Shown here piece after piece: positions 44,053 to 53,302 of a stretch of 64,000 nt of DNA. The stretch's first letter is position 1; every line of letters starts with the position of its first letter. Origin of the DNA: Nocardioides sp. S5 (GTDB lineage Bacteria > Actinomycetota > Actinomycetes > Propionibacteriales > Nocardioidaceae); contig NZ_CP022296.1 in assembly GCF_017310035.1 (NCBI RefSeq), positions 744,001-808,000 of the forward strand. Reading direction: 5' to 3'. A program made the position numbers and the translations under genes. A model generated the notes under the pieces. It ran no database searches. It was not told the origin of the DNA and worked only from the letters and a program-made list of their open reading frames with translations.

Positions 44053-45278
44053 CGGGGTGCTCCTGGGGCAGGGGTGGCCGAGCCACCGGGTGAGTCGTCG
44101 ACGAGGACCTGGGCGAGCTCGCGACGGGCACGGTCGAAGAGGAAGCCGGTGCCGAGGAAGACCGTGCCGAGCACCACGAAGAGCCAGGCGCCGGTGACGA
44201 TCGGCGCGAAGACGGCGAAGCTCTGGAAGGTCGTGAAGACGACGAGCCCGACCATCGCCATCGCGGTGAGGGGCGGGTGGTCGCGGACGGTGCCGAGGGC
44301 GACCAGGGCGACGGCGAGCACGACGTAGGCCAGGACCGAGACGGCCGCGTGCAGCCAGTCGGCGGTGTCGATGTCGGAGGTGTCGGTGCTGGTGGTCCAC
44401 AACGCGAGCGCGGTGGCCACGCCGAGCACGGCGACCGCGCCCAGCGGCTCCAGCAGGCGCGTGCCCGGGCGGGTGATCACGGCGCCCGCGACGGCTGCTG
44501 CTGCGGCGACGAGGACGACCACGAGCCACGTCGACCAGACGACACCGTCCGAGCCGATCCCCGGGATGGCGGCGACGAACAGCGCGAGCAGCGCCATGCC
44601 GCCGGCGACGGTGCGCCACGTCCAGGCGAAGGGGACGATCCAGCCGTCGTGCAGCACCGCCAGGCCCGAGGCGAGGACCGCGGCGGCGCCAAGGAGGACC
44701 ACGACGGTGAGTCCGCTGGGGCCGTCCCACAGCGGCTGGGCGAACCACCACGCGATGCCGGTGGCGACCCCGACGAGGAACGGCATGGAGGCCCGGACCA
44801 GGTAGCCGTGGAGCAGGGTGCCCGCCGCCCACAGCCCGAGGAGGCGGGGCTCGAAGGCCGGCACCTGCAGTGACTGTGCGGCCTGGAAGATCACCGCTCC
44901 GGCGCCGAGGGCGGCCATGAGGCGTACGGCACCCACGAGCGGGGGCGAGGCCTTGCGGGCCGCGAGGGCCTCGCCGCCGGCGAGGAACGCCAGCCAGAGC
45001 AGGACCACGGCTGCGAAGCGCGAGGTGGGGGAGAGCTGGTCGAGGTTCGCCGCGACCAGCCAGATGAGGCCGATGCCGACGAAGGCGCCACCGAGCGAGA
45101 GCAGCACGCGACCGATGCCGAAGCGGGTGTGGTCACCGAGGCGGTAGCGCGACGAGATCAGTCGGGCCTGGTCGTCGTCGATGATCCCCTGGGACGTCCA
45201 GTCGTCGAGCTCGGCACGCAGCCAGGCGAGCTGGCGGGGCGGGACCGGCCGGGGGAGGGCGGGGGCGGATGGGTTCAT
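44049..45278 (-). CDS. DUF2157 multi-span membrane protein
   Basis: 409 residues. A soluble N-terminal part (LAWLRAELDDWTSQGIIDDDQARLISSRY) with an LGDHTRFGI segment is the DUF2157 motif; about 12-14 helices follow in regular array, including paired short loops such as WFAQPLWDG. Proteins of this type occur in operons with GDYXXLXY proteins across bacteria, but their activity is unknown; a transport or polymer-export role is only a guess. CACGCT lies six bases before the ATG at 45278. Confidence 0.85.
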   Translation of the reverse strand: MNPSAPALPRPVPPRQLAWLRAELDDWTSQGIIDDDQARLISSRYRLGDHTRFGIGRVLLSLGGAFVGIGLIWLVAANLDQLSPTSRFAAVVLLWLAFLAGGEALAARKASPPLVGAVRLMAALGAGAVIFQAAQSLQVPAFEPRLLGLWAAGTLLHGYLVRASMPFLVGVATGIAWWFAQPLWDGPSGLTVVVLLGAAAVLASGLAVLHDGWIVPFAWTWRTVAGGMALLALFVAAIPGIGSDGVVWSTWLVVVLVAAAAAVAGAVITRPGTRLLEPLGAVAVLGVATALALWTTSTDTSDIDTADWLHAAVSVLAYVVLAVALVALGTVRDHPPLTAMAMVGLVVFTTFQSFAVFAPIVTGAWLFVVLGTVFLGTGFLFDRARRELAQVLVDDSPGGSATPAPGAPR

Positions 45279-45386
45279 ACGTCCAGCGTGACGCGTTGCG
45301 CGGCTCCTGTGATGAGTACGTCGACCCACGTGTGTAGTGCCGTTGGGCCATTCGCTGGGCGCGGTTGACCAGCCGTTCAGGTCCGT

Positions 45387-46253
45387 GTGGTTGAAACAGG
45401 CGTGATCGACGACGACGCCGGCTCCCGCCTCACCCGCGCCGGAGTGGCCCTGACCCTGGCAGGCGGTGTCGCCGGCGCGACGGCGTACGCCGCCCGCACG
45501 CTCCTGCACCGGCAGGCCGCCCAGGCGCGCCGGGCGATCGGCAAGCCGCTGGGGGAGCAGGCGCCGCTCGCGGACCGGCACTACCAGAAGAAGCTCGGTC
45601 AGCCCGTCGACCTGCTGGTGCTCGGGGACTCCATCGCAGCAGGACTGGGGGCGGAGCGTGCCAAGCACACCCTCGGCGGGCGCCTGGCGCGCGGCATCGC
45701 CCGCAGCGCCGGACGTTCGGTGCGGCTGCGCACGGCCGCAGTGGTCGGCTCGGAGAGCAGCATGCTCGCCGACCAGCTCGCGACGCTGCCCGACTCCTAC
45801 CGCCCCGACGTCGCGGTGATCGTCGTCGGGGGCAACGACGTCACCCACCGGGTGCCGGTGGCGGAGTCGGCGGCCCACCTCGCGGCGGCGGTCGCCGCGC
45901 TGCGCGCACGCGGTGCCGAGGTGGTGGTGGGCACCTGCCCGGACCTCGGGGCGCTGCGACCGGTGCCGCAGCCCTTGCGCGCCCTCGGCTCGCGCGCCTC
46001 CCGGCAGCTGGCGCAGGCCCAGCGCGAGACCGCCCTGGCGGGGGGTGCGCGCGTGGTCTCGCTGTCCCACGTGGTGGGGCCGTTCTTCATCACGAACCCC
46101 GACGAGATGTTCAGCCTGGACCGCTTCCACCCGAGCGCGCAGGGCTACAAGCGGACGGCCAAGGCGATGCTCCCGTCGGTCCTTGCCGCCCTGGGGGTGG
46201 TGGAGGTCGTGCCGTTCGGGCACCACGCACCCGGTGTGGGCCGCTCAGGCTAG
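45387..46253 (+). CDS. SGNH/GDSL-type esterase
   Basis: About 288 residues. A signal-anchor-like helix (GVALTLAGGVAGATAYAAR) precedes a SGNH hydrolase with block I LLVLGDSIAAGLGAE (catalytic Ser), block III VVIVVGGNDVTH (G/N oxyanion hole) and block V LDRFHPSAQGYK (Asp/His). It probably removes acyl groups outside the cell or at the membrane face; the substrate is unknown. GTG at 45387 or 45402 may be the start; no Shine-Dalgarno is obvious. The next gene begins nine bases after its stop with its own -10-like element. Confidence 0.82.
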   Translation: MVETGVIDDDAGSRLTRAGVALTLAGGVAGATAYAARTLLHRQAAQARRAIGKPLGEQAPLADRHYQKKLGQPVDLLVLGDSIAAGLGAERAKHTLGGRLARGIARSAGRSVRLRTAAVVGSESSMLADQLATLPDSYRPDVAVIVVGGNDVTHRVPVAESAAHLAAAVAALRARGAEVVVGTCPDLGALRPVPQPLRALGSRASRQLAQAQRETALAGGARVVSLSHVVGPFFITNPDEMFSLDRFHPSAQGYKRTAKAMLPSVLAALGVVEVVPFGHHAPGVGRSG

Positions 46254-46262
46254 GGTTCCCGG

Positions 46263-47114
46263 GTGCGCACCACTGCTCGTCGAGCCGGCCAGGCGGTCAA
46301 GAAGGCTGCCCAGAAGACGGCCCGGAAGACCGGTCGCATGCAGGCGTCCCGCGAGCCCGCTCCGGCTGCGGCGCCCGACGACGCGAAGGCCGAGCGGCGG
46401 CGTCGCCTGCTCGCGAGCAACCTGACCGAGCTCGCGATCGAGTTCCGCACCGACAAGTGGGGCGTGCACAAGTACACCCCCCACTACGAGCGGCACCTCG
46501 AGCACCTGCGCCGCGAGTCCTTCACCCTGCTCGAGCTGGGCATCGGCGGCTACAAGAAGCGTCGCCGCAGCGGGGCCTCGATGAAGATGTGGCGCTGGTT
46601 CTTCCCGCGCGCCACCATCGTCGGCCTCGACATCGAGGACAAGACGTGGCTGACCCGCGGGCACATCCACGCCTACCTCGGTGACCAGACCGACCCCGAG
46701 GTCCTCCAGCGCATCATCGACGAGCACGGCGCCCCGATGGTCGTCATCGACGACGGCAGCCACATCCCGGCCCACGTGCGCGAGTCGTTCCGGATCCTCT
46801 TCCCGCTGCTGCCCGATGGCGCCATCTACTGCATCGAGGACACCCAGACGTCCTACTGGCCCGCCTGGGGCGGCCAGCTGGACCCCCGCGCCCCGGGCAC
46901 CTCGATGGACCTCGTGAAGGACCTCGTCGACGGGCTCAACCACGAGGAGTTCCTCGTCGAGGGCTACGAGCCGACCTACACCGACCAGTGGGTGCGGGCC
47001 GTGCACTGCTACCACAACCTCGTGGTCATCGAGAAGGGCGACAACCGCGAGGGCACCAACCGCGACTCCGTCGCCCACGAGCTCTACGGCGCCTCCGAGC
47101 TGCCCGAGGCATGA
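46263..47114 (+). CDS. MycE-like SAM-dependent O-methyltransferase
   Basis: 283 residues. After a basic disordered start (RTTARRAGQAVKKAAQKTARKTGRM) comes a class I methyltransferase resembling sugar O-methyltransferases of natural-product pathways (MycE and tetracenomycin/aminocoumarin types): FRTDKWGVHKYTPHYERHL, LLELGIGGYKKRRRSGASM (SAM motif I), VGLDIEDK and VVIDDGSHIPAHVRESFRILFPLL with the paired Asp metal site. It may methylate a sugar on a glycolipid or glycan rather than an antibiotic, as no biosynthetic cluster is here. TAGGGT lies exactly six bases before the GTG. Overlaps the ATP-grasp gene by four bases. Confidence 0.8.
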   Translation: MRTTARRAGQAVKKAAQKTARKTGRMQASREPAPAAAPDDAKAERRRRLLASNLTELAIEFRTDKWGVHKYTPHYERHLEHLRRESFTLLELGIGGYKKRRRSGASMKMWRWFFPRATIVGLDIEDKTWLTRGHIHAYLGDQTDPEVLQRIIDEHGAPMVVIDDGSHIPAHVRESFRILFPLLPDGAIYCIEDTQTSYWPAWGGQLDPRAPGTSMDLVKDLVDGLNHEEFLVEGYEPTYTDQWVRAVHCYHNLVVIEKGDNREGTNRDSVAHELYGASELPEA

Positions 47115-47992
47115 GCCGACGCCCGACCGTCCTGCTGGCCACCAGCGGCGACCTGCCCGACGGTGAGCCGGGAGCGGCCGTGCTCGACGCCGCCCTCGCC
47201 GAGCGTGGCCTCCACGCCGTGTGGGCGCGCTGGGACGACCCGGCGGTCGACTGGGCCGCCGCCGACGTGGTGGCGCTGCGCTCGACGTGGGACTACGTCA
47301 CCCGCCACGGCGCGTTCGTCGCGTGGACGCAGTCCCTCGACCAGTCCCGGCTGCTCAACGGCGCCGACGTCTTCGCCTGGAACCACGACAAGCGCTACCT
47401 CACGGACCTCGGTGACCTGCCGGTCGTCCCGACGCTGCTCGCCGACGACCGGGCCGGGCTCGCGGACGGCGTACGCCACTTCGGGACCGCCGTGGTCAAG
47501 CCGCGGGTCGGCGCCGGCGGCGCGGGCCTCATCGTCGTCACCGACCCCGACGACGACCGCCTCGGACGGTCCGTCCGCAGCCACCCGGACTACCCGGAGG
47601 TCGGTGGTCCCTGGGTCGTCCAGCCGCTGGTCGAGTCGATCCGGACGCACGGCGAGGTGTCGGTATACGTCCTCGAGGGGCGGATCACCCAGCGCTTCGA
47701 CAAGCAGCCTGGCGACGGCGACGTACGGGTCAACGAGGAGTTCGGCGGCCGCGTGCGTGCCGCGGACACCGGTGACGTGGCCGACGTCGTGATGCAGGCG
47801 TACGACGCCCTCACCGCGCGCTTCGCACGGCCGATGGACTACCTCCGTGTCGACCTCCTGCGCTGGCAGGACGCGTGGGTCGTCAGCGAGCTCGAGCTCA
47901 TCGAGCCCGGGCTCTACCTGGACGTCTCGCCGGCCAACGCCGGCCCCTTCGCCGACCTCGTCGCGGCGCGCACGCGTCCCCGTTCGGTCTAG
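47111..47992 (+). CDS. ATP-grasp ligase-like protein
   Basis: 293 residues with an ATP-grasp fold similar to glutathione synthetase/RimK-type enzymes: WDYVTRHGAFVAWTQSL, AVVKPRVGAGGAGLIVV (nucleotide-binding Lys and Gly-rich loop), GPWVVQPLVESIRTHGEVSVYVLEG, YLRVDLLRWQDAWVVSELELIEPGLY (metal-binding Glu/Asn region). They join a carboxyl to an amine or thiol with ATP. The partner substrate is unknown. It is translated together with the methyltransferase (ATGA overlap), so the pair probably modify the same compound. Confidence 0.78.
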   Translation: MSRRPTVLLATSGDLPDGEPGAAVLDAALAERGLHAVWARWDDPAVDWAAADVVALRSTWDYVTRHGAFVAWTQSLDQSRLLNGADVFAWNHDKRYLTDLGDLPVVPTLLADDRAGLADGVRHFGTAVVKPRVGAGGAGLIVVTDPDDDRLGRSVRSHPDYPEVGGPWVVQPLVESIRTHGEVSVYVLEGRITQRFDKQPGDGDVRVNEEFGGRVRAADTGDVADVVMQAYDALTARFARPMDYLRVDLLRWQDAWVVSELELIEPGLYLDVSPANAGPFADLVAARTRPRSV

Positions 47993-48032
47993 ACACGTCG
48001 CCGAGACGGGGTCGGGGCGGACGCTGCTGCGC

Positions 48033-48139
48033 TACGTTCCCCCAACCTGTCTCCGTCTGGGGGCGAGGACGGGCTGAACCCGGCACTGGGGCCGGGGGAT
48101 TTCACTGAGTGCGTCGCAGGGGTGACTCCCGCGACGCAC
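48033..48139 (+). promoter_or_regulatory. Structured leader before the TadE-like gene
   Basis: A 165-base gap. TACGTT (48033-48038) could be a -10. Three hairpins follow: CCCCCA/TGGGGG (48039-48063), CCCGGC/GCCGGG (48079-48096) and a strong GTGCGTCGC/GCGACGCAC stem with an inner GGG/CCC (48109-48139) that ends seven bases before the Shine-Dalgarno GGGAGG. It does not fit the c-di-GMP-I or c-di-GMP-II riboswitch core by eye. It may be a new regulatory RNA or simply a translation-control hairpin. Confidence 0.4.
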
Positions 48140-48157
48140 GTGCGGGAGGAATTTGTC

Positions 48158-48577
48158 ATGCCCATTTCACGGCGCCGCGGCGAACGCGGCGCATCAGCGG
48201 TGGAGTTCGCGCTCGTCGTGCCACTCCTCCTGGCGATCCTCTTCGCGATGATCGACTTCGGCTTCGCCATCAACCGCTACACGATGCTCAACAACGCCAC
48301 CCGCGAGGGAGTGCGGGCCGCCAGCCTCAGCGCCAGCGGGAGCGAGGTCGACCAGGTCGTCAACGACGCGCTGACCGACCTCGAGGGCAAGGTCACGGTC
48401 GACGTGACCTGCCAGACGCCGCTGGGAGGCACCTGCGGCTCGTGGGACGCCAACCACACCACCGGCGGTGTGGCCGTGGTCACCACGACCTACCAGCACG
48501 CCTGGTTGACGCCGGTCGGCAAGGCCATCTCCTCGAGCCTCACCCTCACCAAGACCAGCCAGATGAGGATCGAGTGA
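48158..48577 (+). CDS. TadE-like pilus-assembly protein
   Basis: 139 residues. A class III prepilin-like N-terminus: short basic leader, GERGASAVEFALVVPLLLAILFAMIDFGFAINRYTMLNNATREGVRAA. The Glu in the hydrophobic stretch and the flanking A-V-E-F match TadE-type pseudopilins of Flp/Tad pili. A cysteine pair (CQTPLGGTC) is in the outside part. The GGGAGGAA site fits the ATG at 48158. No tadA, tadB or tadC genes are here, so assembly must use machinery elsewhere. Overlaps the TadG-like gene by one base. Confidence 0.85.
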   Translation: MPISRRRGERGASAVEFALVVPLLLAILFAMIDFGFAINRYTMLNNATREGVRAASLSASGSEVDQVVNDALTDLEGKVTVDVTCQTPLGGTCGSWDANHTTGGVAVVTTTYQHAWLTPVGKAISSSLTLTKTSQMRIE

Positions 48578-50061
48578 TGCCGGCCCTGCGCACGCGGCCG
48601 GCGCGCGGTCGCGACGAGGAGCAGGGAGCGGTCGCCATCCTGGTCGGCCTGCTCGCGATCGTGATCTTCGCCTGCGCGGCCCTCGCGGTGGACATCGCCT
48701 CGCTGTCGATGGAGCGCCAGAAGCTGCACGACCACGTCGACTCCGCGGCCCACGCAGGTGCCTTCGAGCTGCCCTCCAGCGGGAGCTCGGCGCGGGCCTG
48801 GGCGGTCACCATGGCCAAGAACCAGGACCCGGCGATGACGCCCGACACCGAGCTGTTCTGCGTCGTGGCCTCGACCGGGTCGAGCAGGCAGGTGGCGTCG
48901 GGCCAGATCCCTGCCACGTGCGACCCCGGGACCTACACCAGCGCCGCGGTGCGCTGCAACACCAGGATCTGCTCCATCCCGTGCCCCACCAGCGCGCGGT
49001 GCAACACCATCCGGGTCAGCGACGCCAAGGACGTCGACTACGACTTCGCGCCGATCATCGGCCACGAGAAGGGCACGACCGGGTCCGTGTCGTCGGCGGC
49101 CTGCAAGGGCTCGTGCGGCGACACCCTGCCGAACCCGATGGACATCGTGATCATGGCCGACCGCACGACGAGCATGGCGGACACCGACCGCGAGCAGATG
49201 AAGACCGCGATCGTGGACAGCCTCGAGGTGATGGACCCGACGCTCCACTACGTGGCGTTCGGGGCGCTGCACAAGAGCAAGGCGTCCGGGTCGTGCGCCA
49301 CCGCCGCGACGTCCGCCTCGGACGGTGTCACCGGAGGAGACTGGATCGCGGTGCCCTTCACCAACGACTACAAGACCAACCGCGACTCCGCGATCAACAC
49401 CAGCAGCAAGCTGGTCAAGGGAGTGCAGTGCATGCCGAGCGGTGCGGTGCCGGGGCTGTCGACCGGGTCGTACGGCACGCACCTGGCGTCCGGGATGAAG
49501 GGGGCCGCGCGCTACCTGCTCGGCAAGCAGGCCAACAACCTCTCCTCCCTGCCGAAGCGTCCGGGCACGCCCAAGAAGGTCATCATCTTCGAGACCGACG
49601 GCCAGCCCGACGAGCTGGTGAAGACGGGCTCGACGTCGCTCGACAACAGCGCCGACGTCGGTGCGGACCGCAACTTCCACGGCAACGGCAACGGCCAGAG
49701 GGGCTGCGAGAACTTCAACCAGGTCGCGCAGTACGCCAAGGACAACAACATCACCGTGCTGGTGATCGGGTTCGGCGACGCGACGAACGCGCCGTGCGAG
49801 AAGCCGGTCACCTCAGGTGGCTCCGGCCGCGCGCCCCGGGCGCCGTGGGTGCGCGACTACCTCGCGAAGGCGGCATCGCCCGGTCCGAGCGGCGCGCCCA
49901 GCAAGGCCGAGAGCGACTGCTCGACGAACGCCGAGCGGGTGGCGGAGAACAAGGACGGCGACCACTACTTCTGCGCCGTCTCGGGCTCGGAGCTCGGCCC
50001 GATCTTCGCCACGGCGATCATCGCCGTCACCGAGAGCATCCGACTCATCGAGATGCCCTGA
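48577..50061 (+). CDS. TadG-like protein with von Willebrand A domain
   Basis: 494 residues. The N-terminus GAVAILVGLLAIVIFACAALAVDIASL is the TadG anchor (Flp pilus-associated) followed by QKLHDHVDSAAHAGAFELP. Residues about 185-470 form a vWA domain: MDIVIMADRTTSMADTDREQM resembles the MIDAS loop but as D-R-T-T-S rather than D-x-S-x-S; KVIIFETDGQPDE and VLVIGFGDATN are the later strands. Cysteines are abundant (CNTRICSIPCPTSARC), typical of an outside protein. In-frame extension to 48109 has no coding character. It is co-translated with TadE. Confidence 0.85.
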   Translation: MPALRTRPARGRDEEQGAVAILVGLLAIVIFACAALAVDIASLSMERQKLHDHVDSAAHAGAFELPSSGSSARAWAVTMAKNQDPAMTPDTELFCVVASTGSSRQVASGQIPATCDPGTYTSAAVRCNTRICSIPCPTSARCNTIRVSDAKDVDYDFAPIIGHEKGTTGSVSSAACKGSCGDTLPNPMDIVIMADRTTSMADTDREQMKTAIVDSLEVMDPTLHYVAFGALHKSKASGSCATAATSASDGVTGGDWIAVPFTNDYKTNRDSAINTSSKLVKGVQCMPSGAVPGLSTGSYGTHLASGMKGAARYLLGKQANNLSSLPKRPGTPKKVIIFETDGQPDELVKTGSTSLDNSADVGADRNFHGNGNGQRGCENFNQVAQYAKDNNITVLVIGFGDATNAPCEKPVTSGGSGRAPRAPWVRDYLAKAASPGPSGAPSKAESDCSTNAERVAENKDGDHYFCAVSGSELGPIFATAIIAVTESIRLIEMP

Positions 50062-50067
50062 GGGCCG

Positions 50068-50094
50068 TTTGCACTCTCGGGGGTCGAGTGCTAA
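50068..50094. promoter_or_regulatory. CIRCE operator 1 of groEL
   Basis: TTTGCACTC (50068-50076), nine bases, GAGTGCTAA (50086-50094): a 27-bp HrcA-binding inverted repeat, nearly perfect against the CIRCE consensus. HrcA represses groEL until heat shock. Confidence 0.9.
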
Positions 50095-50100
50095 ACATGA

Positions 50101-51891
<1,791 letters not shown>

Positions 51892-51917
51892 TCGCCACAG
51901 CTCCACAGCATCACCAT

Positions 51918-51959
51918 CAAGGCCCCCGCTCCGGCGGGGGCCTTGTGCCGTTCCGGCAC
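51918..51959 (+). terminator. Tandem terminator hairpins after groEL
   Basis: CAAGGCCCCCGC-TCCG-GCGGGGGCCTTG (51918-51945): a perfect 12-bp stem with a UNCG-type loop, followed immediately by GTGCCG-TTC-CGGCAC (51945-51959). The double stem, 27 bases after the groEL stop, is a strong intrinsic terminator even without a long T run. Confidence 0.85.
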
Positions 51960-52015
51960 GAGCAGCGCGGGCCGGCCCCCGGCCCCCGCGGGGCACCCGC
52001 TGGTATCAATGGCGC

Positions 52016-52732
52016 ATGCGCCTCCCCGTCCCCGGCCCCCGTGACGTGCTCTCCGCCCTCGAAAGGGGAGGCGAGCAGGTCGAGGCGCTCGTCGGGGCCG
52101 TGCCGCGCGTGCTCGCCCTGCTCGACCAGGCCGAGGCGCTGGTCGCGCGGGCGTCCGGCATCGTGGACCGTGTGGAAGCGGTCGCGGACGCGGCGACCGC
52201 CGAGGTGGCACGCGTGGGTGGGGTCGTGGACCTCGCCACGGCGGAGGTGGCGCGCGTGGGAGGTGTCGCCGACACTGCGACGGCCGAGGTGGCTCGTGTC
52301 GGCGCGGTGGTGGACGCGGCGACCGCGGAGGTGTCGCGCGTCGGTGGGGTCGTGGACGCAGCCACCGCCGAGGTGGCTCGCGTCGGCGACGTGGTCGGCG
52401 ACGCCGGTGTCCTGGTGGGTCGCGCGACGGTGCTGATCGACGCGCTCGAGCCGTCGCTGACGACGCTCGAGCCCACTCTGCGGGCTCTCGCCGACACCAC
52501 GCACCCGGAGGAGGTCGGGGCACTGGTGACCCTCATCGACCACCTGCCGGCGGTGACGCTGCAGGTCGAGCGCGACATCCTGCCGATCATGGCCACCCTG
52601 GGGTCGGTGGCGCCCGACCTCCACGAGCTCCTCGACGTCTCCCGCGAGCTCAACGAGATCCTCGGCAAGATCCCCGGGATCGGGCGCCTGAAGCGGCGGG
52701 TCGAGGAGGAGGACGAGGACGGCGACCGGTGA
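52016..52732 (+). CDS. Hypothetical helical protein with five 14-residue repeats
   Basis: 238 residues. Residues 60-129 are five consecutive 14-residue units with consensus ATAEVARVGGVVDx (ATAEVARVGG, ATAEVARVGA, ATAEVSRVGG variants), predicted to be a long amphipathic helix. Flanking helices carry LDQAEALVARASGIVDRVEA before and LIDHLPAVTLQVERDILPIM after; the C-terminus is acidic/basic (KRRVEEEDEDGDR). The composition resembles phasin/apolipoprotein-like surface-coating proteins, but no family is recognised. A TATCAA-type hexamer lies six bases before the ATG. It overlaps the lipoprotein start by four bases. Confidence 0.7.
   Translation: MRLPVPGPRDVLSALERGGEQVEALVGAVPRVLALLDQAEALVARASGIVDRVEAVADAATAEVARVGGVVDLATAEVARVGGVADTATAEVARVGAVVDAATAEVSRVGGVVDAATAEVARVGDVVGDAGVLVGRATVLIDALEPSLTTLEPTLRALADTTHPEEVGALVTLIDHLPAVTLQVERDILPIMATLGSVAPDLHELLDVSRELNEILGKIPGIGRLKRRVEEEDEDGDR
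52193..52402 (+). repeat. Five 42-bp in-frame coding repeats
   Basis: Encodes the five 14-residue units of the helical protein. The DNA copies diverge (GTGGTGGAC, GTCGTGGAC, GTGGCTCGT variants), so the repeat is maintained at the protein level, not a recent slippage. Confidence 0.85.
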
Positions 52733-52773
52733 GCGACCGGAACCCGTCGGGCGCTCGTCGCGTCCGAGTGGGT

Positions 52774-53289
52774 ATGAGCCGACAGACCAGCCGAGTCCGC
52801 ACCCTGCTCGTCGTACCCTTCGTCGTCCTCTCCGGCCTCACGGCCTGCGGCGCCGACGACGACGGTGCCGAGCGCGCGTCGGACGACACCTCGAGCAGCC
52901 CGGCCGGAACCGGCACGAGCGAACCCGGCACGGACGACGCAGGCACCCTGGCCCTCACCGCCGACGGTGCTGCGGCCGCCAAGTGCGCGGTCCCGATCCC
53001 CGACACGCTGGCCACCTTCGACACCGCCTTCGCCGGGACGGTCACCGCCCTCGACGACGGCACGGCGACGCTGAGCGTCGACGAGTGGTACGCCGGGGGC
53101 GAGGGCGCGGAGACCGTGACCGTCACCTCGCCGAGCGAGCAGCTGCAGGACCTGCTGCTGGCCGTCGACTTCCAGGAGGGCCGTTCCTACCTCGTGAGCG
53201 CCGACGGTGACCGGGTGACGCTCTGCGGCTACACCGGTGAGGACAGCCCCGAGATGCAGGCGCTCTACGACGAGGCCTTCGGGGGCTGA
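52774..53289 (+). CDS. Predicted lipoprotein
   Basis: About 171 residues from ATG 52774. The signal peptide SRQTSRVRTLLVVPFVVLSGLTACG has lipobox L-T-A-C; an acidic, Ser/Thr/Gly-rich spacer (DDDGAERASDDTSSSPAGTGTSEPGTDDAG) follows; then a small domain with two cysteines (KCAVPIPD; VTLCGYTGE) that may be bridged: TLATFDTAFAGTVTALDDG. GTG 52729 overlaps the upstream gene by four bases and would add 15 residues before the signal; the later ATG gives a tidier signal. Function unknown. Confidence 0.7.
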   Translation: MSRQTSRVRTLLVVPFVVLSGLTACGADDDGAERASDDTSSSPAGTGTSEPGTDDAGTLALTADGAAAAKCAVPIPDTLATFDTAFAGTVTALDDGTATLSVDEWYAGGEGAETVTVTSPSEQLQDLLLAVDFQEGRSYLVSADGDRVTLCGYTGEDSPEMQALYDEAFGG

Positions 53290-53302
53290 TCCTCCGTCCG
53301 CG

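Noticed and set aside
48039..48139. Tad leader considered as a c-di-GMP riboswitch
   Set aside because: Conserved GEMM core bases were not found; only hairpins are supported.
52193..52402. Five 42-bp repeats considered as a CRISPR array
   Set aside because: They are in frame, diverged, without unique spacers, and encode the repeat protein.
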